64,000 nucleotides of DNA, taken from positions 2,356,001 to 2,420,000 of the forward strand of contig JAJKFH010002198.1 in NCBI GenBank assembly GCA_023333565.1, in the 5' to 3' direction. The translations under genes and the position numbers were made by a program. Position 1 is the stretch's first letter. Every line of letters starts with the position of its first letter. The stretch comes from Puffinus mauretanicus (lineage: Eukaryota; Chordata; Aves; Procellariiformes; Procellariidae). The notes beneath the pieces are model-generated. The model had not been told where the DNA came from and ran no database searches. It was given only the letters and a program-made list of their open reading frames with translations. This document shows, piece by piece, positions 24,901 to 38,877 of this stretch.

Positions 24901-27900
24901 TTAAATGTATGATTTTAGTAGAAACTTGTGACTAAGTTACAAAAAAATGGTGTATAGTTCAGGAGAGGTGAATACTCAACTCTCCCCTGCACCTTTGTTT
25001 TGCAAAATGATCCATGATTTTTTTCCTGTTGGATACAGGGTAGATGAGGGTACCCTGAAATCGGCCCAAGAAATCACATCAGCCTTCAGTAAAATTAAAG
25101 CTACTGTAAGCATCAACAATTTTTGTAAAGGTAGGAATATTCTCTGTGCTTCCAAAATGAGACTGTAGCCCATAATGTGGAAACATCACCTGCACCCTGG
25201 CCTGGAACCTGTATGGAATTTCCTTTTGCCTTCAGAAGCATGAAGGTGGTAAGTAAAGGAAAGTATCATGTGTATTTGAAGTTTCCAAGGCCCAGGAGAA
25301 TTATTTATGAATGCACTGGTGTGATTCAATGACTTCTGAGATCAGGCAGACTAGAGGATAACTTTGAACACTCCTCCTACTCACACACATGTCTGCATAT
25401 ATTAATTAATAAAGCATATTTCAGTAGAACTAGTAAATATAACAGGCAAAGGAAATAAGAACATGTTTAAAAATTTGTTTTACTTTGGCGTTTTATAAAA
25501 ACTTCATAAAGAAAACAGTGAGGAATTTTTAAGTGTCAGAGTTAAAGCCAACAACAAACATTGAATTCAGTTTCCTTTTGAGAAGTTGCTATGACACCAT
25601 CTTTAAGTATTTCAATAACTTTTTACATTATTCCACACACATATTTCACTGTATCAAAAATTCCTGTTATAAGTACTGCCTAAAATCACTGGCACTTATT
25701 ACATGATCAGAAATTCATTATTTTATTCTGGCTTCCTCATTCAACATATGTCTTTTACTATGCACCATCTACATTCTGTCATTTATACAATGAGATTTTA
25801 TGGCACTCATCAGAGCAACTGATGATGGGATTCACACACAGAGCTATATTTCACAACATCCATGTCATGTGAAGACTCGCTGTTATCCTCACTGAGCAAT
25901 TGGAGCTACATCACAGAGAAACAAAAATAAAGCACGGTTTCCAAGAAGAGAGTTCCCAGCCAACCACCTTGGAAAGATTTTGTTTAAGTGTGCATTCTTA
26001 ATTTTCTGGATGACCATGCTAAATCCCAGCTGAGCAGAAGACGCCTGCACTGTGCAAGACACAGCTGGTACTTGTCTCCCAGTGAGTAAGCTCTGGATCT
26101 GAAAGCAGTGTAACTACACAACACCTGAGCTTGAAATCCTTTGCAGCTCCGTGACATAGCATGGACAGCAGGTGGGCCCTTGAAAAATGCAGCTGGCAAC
26201 CTTAAGAAAGACTTTTTTCAGACTATGTGAACTAAGATTATTCAAATAATCAGAAGTCTCGAGCTGGATAGCATTCTCCCTTGCATACAAGTAGGCATGT
26301 GTAGGAGCAGCTAGAGGCTGATCTAGGCTGTTTGCAAGCTGGCCTTAACTTACCGCCTCTGGATTCAGGGGGCTGACAAAATACATGTCAAAAATTTTCC
26401 AAAATTGACTGCAGGTTTGGGTGACTTTTATCTCTGTGGGCTCACATTTCTGATAGCCTTAGACACCCACTCACTGAAAAATAGTCCTTAAAGTACTGAA
26501 AAATTTTCAGCCAGCCTTGGAAGAACAGACTAGTAAACACACACATGCTAGTATCATGGCTCAGCCCTGGGGAAAGAGTGAAAAGCTTTGTAACAAAAAC
26601 ACCCTGGAACACAACATAAACACCTCTCCAAGTCACTGCAGGGAGACAGCTGTCTGTGTGGCAACACATTTCGCATTCATTTCTGTTGAAACACACTGCT
26701 ACAACAGCCTTCCGACACACGTCCTTGAAGGCTGGGTCTGGCAACAAGCACTTTGTTGAGGTTGCTGTTGTCAAATGGCGCAGGTCGTATGTCGTTTGCT
26801 GTGAAATCCCAGCCTGCTTCTGCTGCACGAGTTCCCGCCTCCAAATGCTGCTACACAATGATGGATCTGTTTTCTCAGGAACGGGGATGAGATGCTACAT
26901 ATTAATAAAAACACCCCCACCAACAAAAAAAACGAAAATACACCTAGCACATTGTTGTAGCTTCTTTAGTCCTTCTCTACTCACAGGCATTTTGCACATT
27001 ACCAATATAGTCCTTCTGCCATAGCTCCAGTGTTGATTTGTTATTAAAATAGCCAGACAACCTTATTTTGCAGATTCACGACTATTGATATTAGTTTTAT
27101 TAGTACTGTGTGATCTATAGATGATATCCATTTATGCAGCACTTTCCTCCCTACATTCTCCCTTCATAAAAAAACCTTAAAATATAAGGAATATTTATAA
27201 ATATAAACTTTCTAGTGGTTTACCTCTATTATCACATTTTTTTCTTCCTCAGCACCACACTATTCTGTCACAATTCAGCTTCCATAAGTCTGGTTATATT
27301 GGATATTGATGCAGTCTAGGGTCGTTCTGACCGACAGGAAAAAAACACCTTGGAAGAGAGCGTAAAATTTCAAGACAACAAGAAAAAAAACAAACAGTCA
27401 AATACCAGCAAACTCCAACTGTTGCCTGATAAAATTGGGAATACTTGCTTGCATATACATGATCAAAGAAATCCAAATATGACAAATGTCCAGAAATCTT
27501 TACTCTGACTGTAACAGCAAAGAGGCAGTGCTCATGCACTGCTAGCATGGGATGTGGGCTTATCACTCAGGTGATTTCGGGAGCTTCTACTTGCAGCCTT
27601 GAGTTTGTTGAAAGGCAAGGAGGGAAGAACATGTAGAAGCAAAAGTAATTCCAAATTAGACGCAGTGGCTGTTGAAGCAATGAACCACGAGACAAACACC
27701 CACACAGACATTTCAGATGGTAAAAGTGCATCTCGGGCTCTATGGAAACATCCTGTCATGCTGCAAAACCCTGCAGGGATGGGAGAGCTTTGCTGCAGCT
27801 TGCTGTCGACGGGGCTGATCTCAACACATCCAGCAAGCAGCCACAATCATTACCCTGAATGCGCACCAGACCACAACTATTTGCAAACTAATATCTTGAA

Positions 27901-29555
27901 GAAAATAGTCACTGATTGTAATTGCTCTTCAAAATTACACTTATCATTGGCAGACACTGATTAGCTTTCATTTTGTAGCTTATTTGAAAATTAGTGGCAG
28001 ACAATGCTTCTTGCTATTTTCCTAGGAGGATAATGGGAACTTTTTACACAACCTCTTGCCCCAAATGTCTACACGAGCTGAGAAACAGCTGTTACACATG
28101 GCATTTTGCTCTTTGCTAAATTTTATACTAGCATTGAATTTTGGTTTTGCACACATGGATTTCAAATTCCAGGTCTTGCTTTGAAACTAAAAATCAATAA
28201 CCCCTATTTGAACATAGCATGGGTGTTGCACTTTACCAAGCTATGTTGACCCGAGATAGCATGATTCTAGTTAAAAAACTTTGCTCAGTGCAAAACCCTA
28301 AAAATGAGCTTAGACAAGTCCTCCTCTCCACACATTTTTGGTGGATGTCTGCTTCGGGTATAGAGAAAAGATCTTTTACTGATGGTGCAATTTCATAAGA
28401 CAGAGGTCAAATAAAGGTGTTTCTGCAAAAGCATGTGTTATTCCTACTCATTCTCAAATCTCATCCACACATTTTGTGCAGATTTGAGGGTCCATCAACA
28501 CAGTGAAACTGCATGTTTTATGACTGGCAGATTTTCTTAACAAAATGTATTCCTTAATTTGTTCACTGACTGTTAGACTGACTTCAAATCAAACTGTGCT
28601 AAAAAGCATTTTGAAGAATATCCTGCCTTGTTAATGCACATAAATTTCATCTAATATTTCAGGCAGCCATCAGCATGATAATGTTATTTTTTCAAAGTGT
28701 TCTGTTTGTGAGTTTCTTTAATTTTACAAACTTTTTTTTTTTTGTACTGCAGGAAACTAAGATGCTGAGTGAGGCTATAAGATAGTTCTGCATTTCTCAG
28801 ATGTGGGTGGGATCAAGCTACATTGCTGACCTGTATCACCTTCATCTCAAACATTTAACACCTCACTGATCCAATTTATACTAGCATACATATTAGACAA
28901 GTAGGAGATTTCTGACTTATATACTTTCCAGGGTTGACAGCAGCAAAGGGTTGATTTGCTTTTTCCACCAATACTCTTACAGATAATTATCTTATTCCCT
29001 TAAGCCATCCCTGGACCTCATTCTGTGGAGCCTTGACTTAATTTTGGATCATTTACTGAAAGGCATTCCCATCACAAACCACGTTTCAGTGCAGCTATTG
29101 AATTCAGTGAACATGTTCACATGGTAATCCACTGCTCAGCAGGAATAATGATGCAGAATCTATCCTATGACATTTTTAATGAAGAAAAATCTTATGTACA
29201 GAGGTTTTTATCTTCACAGAAGAAGCAGCGAGACAGTTACATGAGGTCTCTTAATCTCCACCACTATTAAAGCGCCTCACGTTGCCTTGCAGTGGCTAGC
29301 GAACATTTATATACACTGGTCCACAAGCGCTTTTGTGAACATAACATTCTGAGATAATGTTACAAAATATTGTATATGTTTTCAAAGTGGTAGTGCATTC
29401 ATATCCTTCTGCTCCAGCCAGTCTCTGGGAGCTTACACACACCTTGAAGAACCCTGTCTGTAACAGCTGAAACCTATTCAGGTATTTTCTGGCATTCAGA
29501 TGCATAGCTAAAACAATGCAAATCAACTTTGTTTTTCAAGACCCATCGTACCTAT
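18951..29555. other. Long unique AT-rich stretch without a recognised gene
   Basis: About 10 kb with no recognisable exon, RNA gene or young transposon. Somewhat GC-richer patches with longer frames lie at 26442-26858 (minus, 138 codons from a TTG) and 27532-27964 (both strands); none resembles a known family. Splice-bracketed segments at 21033-21135 (plus), 22857-22937 (minus) and 24771-24791 (minus) are treated as findings. Confidence 0.5.
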
Positions 29556-29637
29556 GTGTTGTTGGGGTGTTTTTTTGGGTTGGTTTTTGTTTGGGTTTTT
29601 TGTTTGTTTGTTTGTTTGGTGTTTTTTTGTTGTTTTA
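29556..29637 (+). repeat. T/G-rich low-complexity tract with (TTTG)n core
   Basis: About 80 bases of T and G with T5-T7 and G3-G4 runs surround a TTTG repeat. The composition on one strand resembles the reverse complement of the A/C tracts at 36405 and 38880, so these may share an origin or mechanism. Confidence 0.8.
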
Positions 29638-32600
29638 ATCTTACTTATGTTCTATTGTTAATAAAACAAGTTGTACATGGCAAAATTGCGAGGTATTTAG
29701 GAGTTTGAAGCTTTTTCTTCCAAAAGATTTTTGCCCTGAGGGAACTACAGCTCTAGGCAAGTCCTTTAAAACAAACTTGACTATTTAATAACTCCTTTAA
29801 TGACTACTAATTAATTAAAATATTTAATACCTTTAAAATATTTATCTCACCCTTTTACTCTTGTGGCAGACTTAGAACATTCTGATGATTCATTCTTATT
29901 CATCTGCAGTGGATAATTTGACTGCACCTATTTCCATCAAAATATTATCTGCAGAATTGCATTCATTATTATTTCAGCTGGTGTTCCAAGTTTCAACAGA
30001 ATTTGCTATTCTGCATCTTGCCCATATTATTCTAAGCCTGTTTTTCATCTGGAGAGTGAATGATGTTGTGTAATCACAAAGCCAACTAAAAAAATGAGTA
30101 GAGCAGAGGCAGTGCTTAAGTTAAGTTTTGATTTTAACTTGCTGCATTGATGCTTCTTTCAAATGTTGCTATAGGCCAAACTGGTTCATACACTATGGGC
30201 ACTTCATTCACTTACAAATAATGGAGTAGCGAAATGGCAAAGGTGGTAGAAAAAACAGCGTGAAATAATCACAGAACATGCAGAAGTCAGAGAGGTAGCA
30301 GCTGGAATTAGAAGAAAAAAGGAGAAATAATATTAATTGTCCACTGTCTTTACCTCTTATCTCTGAAAAGCATTTCACCTTTTTCTGTCCTTCCCCACAA
30401 CCATATAAGATGTTCATGTCTGTAATTTTCTTTTCTCATCTTGCCTATTCCATTCGCTGTTCTACTCCCCTTGTTTTTCCTTCATTCTCTCCCTGCTGAT
30501 GATAAACCTCAATGCAATTATTCCAATCACTATTGGTGTCATTATTTCCATCATTCATAATCTTGCCATTGCTTTGTACTTTGTCACCTGAGCAAGTAAT
30601 GAAGGGGCTAGAAAAATTTGGTAGCCTCAGTATCCTTGTCACTTCTGCCTTTCAGATCTCAGAAATACAGACTGTTCTACTCTAGGTCATCAAAGAAAAT
30701 CACCGTCTCAGTAAGATTTAGAACAGCTTTAGGTTGATTGCTATTTGTTAATCTGTATGAAAAGTGACCCTAGTCTACATCAAATCTCTGGTGGCTAAGG
30801 CTATATATTAGAACCTTAATCACTCTTGATATTGTCAGCCCCTCAGTTAGCACGAAATAAACAAGTCCGAGAAACCAAATTATCCTTCCGCTTAAAAAGA
30901 AGGCTGGTTGGTTTGTTCTTTTCCCACACTGGGACTGCAGTACACCTGATGGAAGAGTATTTGGAAATTCAGGAATGGCAAATTCACTGTTCAGCTCAGA
31001 GAATACTGGGCTCAAGGTTGGATAGTATAATGAGGATTCTGACACATGCTTGCTTATAAAGTTAAAAACCGTGCTGCTCTTCTACAAATACCGGGCACTT
31101 AAGTCTCCAGAATGCTCTCTGACATGTTTTTGTACACTTACTAAATTAATTTTTGAGAGTTCCAATGTTAAGAATGAACACCCTCCTTTTTTTTTAATTT
31201 TGGACCAGGAAATACAGTGTGCACAAGGATTTTAAATGATGAGTAAATAATGTGCTAGGCCGCAACTTTTAATTAAAGTGGTATCACCACTCTTCACCAC
31301 TGTAGTGATATTACAGCATCTTCATCTCCCAAAACAGTGCTTGTGCAGATGTTTCCTATCTTTCTGTACTTGAGCTTTTTCCATGAACAATAAGTAGCCA
31401 TTTTTAATAGATGAAGTAGTCAGTTTGTTCTTGAGTGCATTTAGAGGAATGCAATCCAAAACAGCAGTACAGAATTTCTGAATAAACTCAGTCCCATTCT
31501 CTGATTTCTACCATTTGCTCAGGCCACTTATCTGGAAACCCAGTTTCAGTACAGGCTAGTCCACACAATCAAGAGTGGCTTTAATAGCAGGCAAAACAAG
31601 ACAACAGAACTTTTCTAATTCATCTTGTTCTATAGCAGACTGTATCACATGCCACTTAAGCACTCAGTATCATTTTCTGTCTCTGATCTCACCCCATTCT
31701 TCCCTGAGGATTTCTGGCAGAATGTAGCTTACAGATAAATCTTCAGTGCTGAACCTAATAAACACTACTAAGAAAACAAACAGAACCTTTCCTCTTACTT
31801 CCATCTTATCCTTGTTAAAACTCTATTTCTAGTAAAGAAAAAATATGAAATGTAGGAAGGCAACCCATGCAATCTGGCTAAAGAAAATTCAGTTTCAGCT
31901 ACCACACAGGGACTGACAAATCATACTGACAGTACATCTTTTACTATGAGAATAAGATATGGTGACTGTTCTGAAGAACAAAATTACTGAATTTTTTCTT
32001 TTAATTTAATTGCACAGGTGCTACACTTAGTGCAGGAAATTGGTGAAGTACCTACTGGCACAGGTGATGGCCAATACAGTATTCATGATAACCACCCTAA
32101 GGGAGCTCAGCTTTCTGTAAAGAGAAGGGCATGGCCCTGTTTTGTCAAAGGTCTCATCAATGTTTAGATAATAAATGTTGAATGAAATTCTGTATTGAAA
32201 AACCATACGAACACAATTTGTTTCAGTAGTAACTCACCTTCTGCTTAAAGGAGGAGAGATACATATAAGATATATGCTTGTTAATAATAGTAAAGTTTAG
32301 AAACTGCATCATGATTTACCTTTTGCACAAACAGCAATAGTTCTACATCCATTTGGTGTTTTCTGAGTTGTTAATGGTAACATTCTGTGAATTAGGAAGA
32401 ACAAAGAGGATCTTTCTGAATCAGATTTTCTTTTTTTCATTTATAAAGCTGAAACACATATCCTCTTTAAAGCAGGGATCAGAACTCAGGGAAGAGAGTT
32501 CACTTTGATAGAGAGTTATGTTATCTGTTTCTAGGCAGTACAACTAATCCTTGCTGCAACAAAACAGTTTCAACAAAAGGAAAATACACTTAATAGTCTG

Positions 32601-34916
32601 TTGATTCATACACCCTCCTAGGAGGTGATGGATACCAAGGTCTGGGTCTGTCTCGAAGATTTCTCTGACCACTATGTCAAGGATGTCAATGATAGGGAAC
32701 AATGCAATTATTTTTTGTCCAGATCCCCAACTTACATTTTAGATGTGCTCTTAAAATAAGTACAGGACTGGCCTGCCTGGAGAATGCCTATTTTTGAAAC
32801 CCCAGCTATTCTGAATGTGAAACACGTGCCAAGCTTTCCGCTGTTATCCCAACTATAGCAACTGGGGAGGACATATGAAAAGGAACAGTTCTCTCAGCCT
32901 TCAAATCTAGGCACTAACAGAGCACTAACAGCATCTGAGAGGGGAATTTTCAGGGCTGTTATTCCTAAATGCAACCAAATCTCACATTTGAATCTGGCCC
33001 TACATGACTAGCTAGTAGGTCACAGATGCATTTATCATGGAGCAAGACAGAAACAAAACAGTAATTGATTTTCTGAACTTCTTGTGGGTAACAGCAGCTA
33101 TTGTCTGTGGGCATACTTCATCCACTAAGACATATTTATTTGCTTTAATGACTGTTGATTATTTATCCTTCCTAATAAGTAATAAACTTGCTCTTCAAAG
33201 CTGTAACAGAAAGGTCAAGGGAAAAAGGGCATTTGGCATTTCTATCATATTTTCTTTTATTCTAGACAGAAATATAGTACCACTCATTCCCATGGAAGCG
33301 ATACAGAATGGGAACATACCTCAGGCAAGATGTATGTATATATAAGAATCAGAAATCACTTGCTTTAAAAGTCAAAACCACAGTACTAAAAAGAATAACA
33401 ACAGAGTAATATAGCTTTGCACATATCAAGAAATCCAAAACAAGCTGGCATAATACTTAACATTGTCAAATAGTGTTTCTATCATTCTCCCATTTAAAAG
33501 CATATAGAGCCGTGCTGATATCTCCATTTCTGCCATGACATGATCCACGACCAATGTAGGCTGGCAGTATAAAGCTATGCAAGCTTGTGATAAGTAAACA
33601 AAGAAGGTCAACATGATTTTCTGCAGGGAGCCATCGCAAGATAAAGCCGAGATGCAACATTTCTACTCCGTATAGATTGTGTCATTCTTAGCATAAGATG
33701 AAGACAAAATGGAGAGCTGTCACAGGTTATTTCAAGTGCTCAGAAAGAGACAAGAGAGTGGGAATTAATGTGGAAGGATTATGAGAGTTAAACATGTACT
33801 AAATAAGGAGGTTAAAAATGCACTTTTTGTATTTAAGAGAGTGAAGTCAAAGAACACAACAATGAAACAGAAAAAGGGAACATCATCATCAGGAGAAACA
33901 AACACATTCAAATACAGCACAAATTCCAGAGGATAGAGGGAGGTAGAAACCTTTTCTTGATATGGTGTGATTCCTAAGCAGTCTTAGACCTGTGAAATGC
34001 TGAAACACCCTTATAGCTCCACCAGAAGTATGTTTTTCCCCACCTTGTCTAAACCTTGGTGTGGAACAGCGAAACACAGGAGGGAAACCTGAGCCTGGGG
34101 CAAATGGTGGTGTTCAAAACCACATGGCCACAAATGCTCTGTGGATCCAACCATCTCACTGAACAAACTGCTGGTAGTACTTGCGGGACTTACTGTGTGA
34201 ACAGCAAAAACCTCTGAGATTTTCTATTATTTTCTTTTTAATTTTATATTAATTTATCTGTCTACCTGGTTTATAAACGTGTAAAACACATGCATTTTAA
34301 GCACATTAGTGTTGTTGCAGCAGTAGTTCTTTATCATCAGTTACTGACACATCATCAGTAAGGAAAGGTAAAAACACCCAGAACGAAACTGTCAGCCACA
34401 TGTTCAATAATTACCAGCTTTACCATACTCACAACATTAAGTTAGGCTATAAAATGTTCAAAGTCCTAGGAACATCCTAACACTAAACCTGAAGACTTCA
34501 GTCAGGCGAAGCAAGAGTAGCAGTGCACATCGTTACCAATTTTCATTATGATGTCAGACAATGAAGAATGATTTAGGTAAATAAATACTGTTTGCTTTGC
34601 ATTAAAAGAAGTTCTTCATTCCTTCCTTCAACTGTATATAAATTTTAAAGCAGGAATAAAAAGGCTATACAAATTATCATAAAATACTCATATATATGCA
34701 AATTAAAGCATATACACAGTTCTTTAAATCTTTCCATTATTTAAAACAGAACAAGGATTTCAGTGTCTGTTCAAGTAGTAGGGTTTTTTGGTTATGTTTT
34801 TAAATCAGAACATAATTCCAATAGCTTTACTTGAAAAGAATTTGAATTTATGTACTAATTTCAAGGGACTTCTCTGAAGAGAAATTTAGATACACTTTAC
34901 TTGGCATTCTTAGTTG
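29638..34916. other. Unique AT-rich non-coding stretch
   Basis: No gene recognised. A 30-base minus-strand segment at 31799-31828 has splice-like borders. The open frames around 30770-31060 and 33037-33345 have no homology I can name. Confidence 0.55.
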
Positions 34917-34938
34917 TTTTGTTTGTTTGTTTGTTTTT
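34917..34938 (+). repeat. (TTTG)n microsatellite
   Basis: Five TTTG-type units in a row end in a T run. A short simple repeat. Confidence 0.75.
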
Positions 34939-35668
34939 AAAGGACATCTACACTTTAGTCTATGCTATCCTTTTATATTATGTAGGTATCTACTTCAAGT
35001 TAAGTTTCCTGAAGAGCTCAGCTCAACAAAGGCATCTAATAACTAGGAAAGTATTTCAAATTATCTCAGCCTACAAAAAAACACTTTTGAATGTTTCCTC
35101 ATTCCCCTACTGTCAAAATTTCAGTAAGTGTGTTGAGCACTTGAAGTATGAAGACTGCATAATCTAGTAATTCATTTCATATCTTTGCATTTCATATCAG
35201 GGTTTTCAGTTTTGGAGTCAGAAAGTTAAAGAAATAAAAGAGTTTTTCATACTTACTGCCAGTTCTCTCTCTAGCTAAGTAAGAATGATTTTTAACTAAC
35301 TTTAGGACTGCTCTGCTAGACAGTTTCCTTCAAAAGATACCTGTTTTAGCTTTTTCTTCATGGGAGGTTGTCTGGTTTTCCATTAAAGGATTTCTTCCCA
35401 TCAGCAAAACTGAAAAGTATGTAAATAATTCCTCTTGAAATTTCATTAAGTTTAACAAACAGTCAGTATTACAATTTTACTCTTAGTTTCTATTAAATTA
35501 TATTTTTAAATAACAACTTATGGCTTTTAAACTTCCATGTGACAAAATCTGTACCAGTGACGGTTCTCCACTGAAGTTGCAAGATTAAAACAGTGGAGGA
35601 AATACAGCTATAAGCTTTTTCAGGCAGGTCCTACACTTGCTTTGCTAGAAAACCTATTTTCAGAGTAA
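34939..35668. other. Unique AT-rich stretch
   Basis: Nothing recognisable apart from a short direct repeat (CATTTCATATC at about 35173 and again at 35188). Confidence 0.55.
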
Positions 35669-35690
35669 GGGGGGGGGGGAAGGGAGGGGG
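35669..35690 (+). repeat. G-run cluster able to form a G-quadruplex
   Basis: A run of 11 G (35669-35679) is followed by GGG and GGGGG with one- and two-base spacers, then an A-rich purine tract to about 35710. At least four G-triplets with short loops fit the canonical quadruplex pattern on the plus strand. It lies in otherwise AT-rich DNA with no gene nearby, so a role is unknown. Confidence 0.7.
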
Positions 35691-35710
35691 AGAAAAAAAA
35701 AAAGAAAGAG

Positions 35711-36404
35711 CCAAGAAGATAGCAGGAAATACTTTATCTTCCTTGTTAATGAGGCTGAACAGGAAAGATAGCATTATGTATTTTCCCCCAAGGTATCACA
35801 ACATGAAATTAAACCTGCAGCAAGGACATGAGTTTAAATGCATCTTTTAAAAGCTCCTGAACAGCTCCTTGGATTTACACACCTGAATAGCTGGTAACAA
35901 CTTTTGACCAATTCAGAAACAGCATTTGATATGCAATATTTTTGGGGGAGGAAAATGAAGTAGCTCAGTAAGACATTTTGTACATATATACTACCACATA
36001 TGGCACATGTTTTTCAGAGGCTCACCTAAGTCTTTCTGTGGTCCTAAAGGGATTGCTGAGCCCATATATTCCGACATTCCTCCTTCACAACCTGGACATA
36101 TGACTGTCAGCTCATTCGGACAAGTTATGTGTCAGATAACTGCTTTCCTCATACTTGCACTTACTTTCAGTATGAACCTTGCCAGTTAACTATACTAGAT
36201 GACTTATATCTTTAAAATTGGACACAAGCAAGTGTTCTGCATGTCTGTTGGGACTAGGCATATCGGTTTTCACCCATCCATATCCCCATATATGTATGCA
36301 CACATGCACAGTGTTATTCTCCTTTAATGCTTCTTTGACTTATGGAGTTCAAATTTTCTTGGTCAAGATTAATTATTTCAGATTACTACTAGAGAGTTTT
36401 CTTA
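35711..36404. other. Unique non-coding stretch
   Basis: No gene or repeat recognised. Confidence 0.55.
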
Positions 36405-36475
36405 GAAAAACAACAAAAAAAAACCCCAAACAAACAAAAAAAACTCCAACAAAAAAACCCCAACCAAAACCAAAC
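36405..36475 (+). repeat. A/C-rich low-complexity tract
   Basis: About 70 bases almost only A and C, with A7-A9 runs and C4 blocks. The lysine-, proline- and threonine-rich open frame across it is an artefact of composition. A second shorter A/C tract lies at 36667-36701. Confidence 0.8.
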
Positions 36476-36666
36476 TTGATCAAATTAATTATTTATTCTC
36501 TTAAGCTAGTGTGAGATAGCAAAGGCTGTTTGCAATGGTCCCAGTGAAGAGTCATGTGAAAAAAATCCAGTATTTATTACAGATGTTTTGTTATGTTCAT
36601 AACAAGTGTCAAGCCTTATTTGTCAATTCTCTAAGTCCACAGATGTGGGTCCCCTTGCGGTGGGGG

Positions 36667-36701
36667 AAACCAAACCAAACCACAAAAAAACAACCCCAAA
36701 A
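36667..36701 (+). repeat. Short A/C-rich low-complexity tract
   Basis: About 35 bases of A and C, beginning with AAACC repeats. It lies about 190 bases after the larger A/C tract and probably has the same nature. Confidence 0.7.
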
Positions 36702-36779
36702 CTGCCAGATATCTATATATTATGAGAAGCAATAAAAATGATTTAAAAGATTAATTTAAAAAACAAAGGTAATGTTTTT

Positions 36780-36865
36780 CACATTATAGACAGGCACAGG
36801 TATAGAGAGGTTGAGCAGGACTCAGCTTTCTAAGTCCTTTCAGAATTGCACAGCCTAAGCTGTCG
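36780..36865 (-). repeat. Possible MIR-like (CORE-SINE) remnant, antisense
   Basis: The plus strand reads like a diverged reverse complement of MIR. ACATTATAGACAGGCA corresponds to the 'attttacagatgaggaa' block, TAGAGAGGTTGAGCAGGACT to 'agagaggttaagtgact', and GAATTGCACAGCC to 'aggtcacacagc'. A profile search is needed to confirm it. Confidence 0.4.
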
Positions 36866-38870
36866 TGTTTCTATTGGTGCTAAAAAAGTCTCTTGAAAAT
36901 GTCATGAGTCAAATTCTTTGCTGGAACAAACTAGTATATTCCAAATTCTGAAGAATTTGTGTTCTTGTGCTTAACTATAGATAAAAAGATCAAACGGGAA
37001 TCATTACTTTGAATTACAGAAAGGAACCAGGATGCTGAGTGTTTACTAGGTGCACGGATTGTTTTCTTGTTTACTCTGCTTTTGCAATGGCAATTACACT
37101 GCTTGCATTTGATTTGAAGACCACCACACAGTAATTTTAGTTTTTACCATAATAGACCTCCATTTAGCTAGAAATAAATACAGCTTTTCGTCAGGTTAGT
37201 TCTGGTTCAAGCAATATCATTCACACACGCCTTGTATAGTTCTTTCGCATGAGCTGGTCTGAAATAATCTAATCGGACATCTCTCTGAACTGGCACATAA
37301 CAGAACTGCGTAGCACCATACAGGCTGCCAAACATCCTTGTTTGTAAATACATTCTGTAATCAAGTAAGAGTACCACAACCGCAAATAAAAAGGCACAAG
37401 GGAAATGCGTCCAAAATGATAGAGAAAGTCAGGCATGACCTCAAGAAAAGTATTTAGCTCTTTCGTGCCCGAGTTTTGCCAATCTCCAGTATGGTGCAGC
37501 TGCCTTCACGTTCTTAACACACAGCAAGATCTCTGTCAGTGTAGTCTGCCACATCCAGTGCACAGTGACATTTTTATCTTCCCAGGACCATGCATTTCCT
37601 TTGGACATGAAAAATTTCTTTAACTAGAAGTTGAAACTATAATGTCAAACCACTTCTCAGAGTTTTCCCCGAGAATGCACAACTTAGGTGTTAAATATAG
37701 AAAATATGGAAAGCATACTTTACTGCACACAGGGGCTTTGCGGTCTCCCCAGCGATCGTTTTTCAAACATACAAAATGAAAACCTTTGCAATGGAATGAC
37801 AGAGAGCCATATGACTAGAAATTCTAGAGCTCTGGTGATGTTAATAGCATGTAGGTCTACTACCTGCAGCTCCAGCTCATGCCCTTCACCCGACAACCTC
37901 TTCTCCTTATGCACAGGTAACCCAAATAACTGAATTGTCCTAATACTGATTAGGATGATGAGCTTACATGTTTGTTTTTCCTAAAAAAAAAATTAATATT
38001 ATGTTTTGCACATAAAAGAAAATACTTGTCAAAAAGGACAAATTTTTGGTCCTTCTGCTTTAGAGTATGTTACCTTTATAGAAAATAATTACAGCTGGCA
38101 GCAGAGAACAAGCAAGAGATCGAGACTAAAGGATCTGGGTGAATATTGGCTATGAAATCTATAGCTGTTTTGATTTTGTCTGTCACAGAAACACAGCTGC
38201 ATCCAGCAAACACAAATCAGGATATATTGTCCTGAACTCTCTGGCAATTCAGCTGTATGTAAAATTTCCAGTTGCTGCTGTGTGAGCCTTGGGCTCTGTT
38301 TGGCAGAGCAGGTGGCGACTGCAGCATATCTACAGGGACAGTCTCAGCTGTAGGCACGCATGAAAGACTGAGACCTAGAAGCACAGCATTTCATGTAAGG
38401 TCATCAACTTTACTGCCAAGGATACTGATTTCACAGTTGCTACTAGCCTGTGGAGAATTCGAATGCTGTATTCCAGCCATAAGTGAGTAAATAAGTAATT
38501 TTCTGAGTGCTGTTTTTGCTATGTTAGATTGTATTCCCAATTATTTTTTTTTTATGACATAGAATCCAAGATCAGTTAGAGTATAACGTATAAATGCAAA
38601 ATATAAAGGCTGAAACATTATAAGTGTTTTAGTCAAATATCTACGATATTTTTTAAATTAGAGCTCACCTTTTTTGAAACCTACTGAAAAACATACACTA
38701 TATAGTGTATTGATAAACTGAGAATACATGAATTACAACTACTACAAATAAAACTTTCCTTACTATTTCCAACACCAGGGAAAAAAAAGGTAAAGATTCA
38801 ACAAGATCATTTATGAGACCAATTTTCAGTGCAAACAGAAAACAGAGTAAAGAATGTAATCTTTTTACTC
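36866..38870. other. Unique non-coding stretch
   Basis: No gene recognised. An 18-bp perfect palindrome lies at 38693-38710. Confidence 0.55.
38693..38710. repeat. Perfect 18-bp palindrome
   Basis: ATACACTAT is followed at once by its exact reverse complement ATAGTGTAT with no loop. In AT-rich DNA of this length one such palindrome is not surprising. It could serve as a dimeric protein-binding site, but nothing shows that it does. Confidence 0.7.
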
Positions 38871-38877
38871 CAGATTA

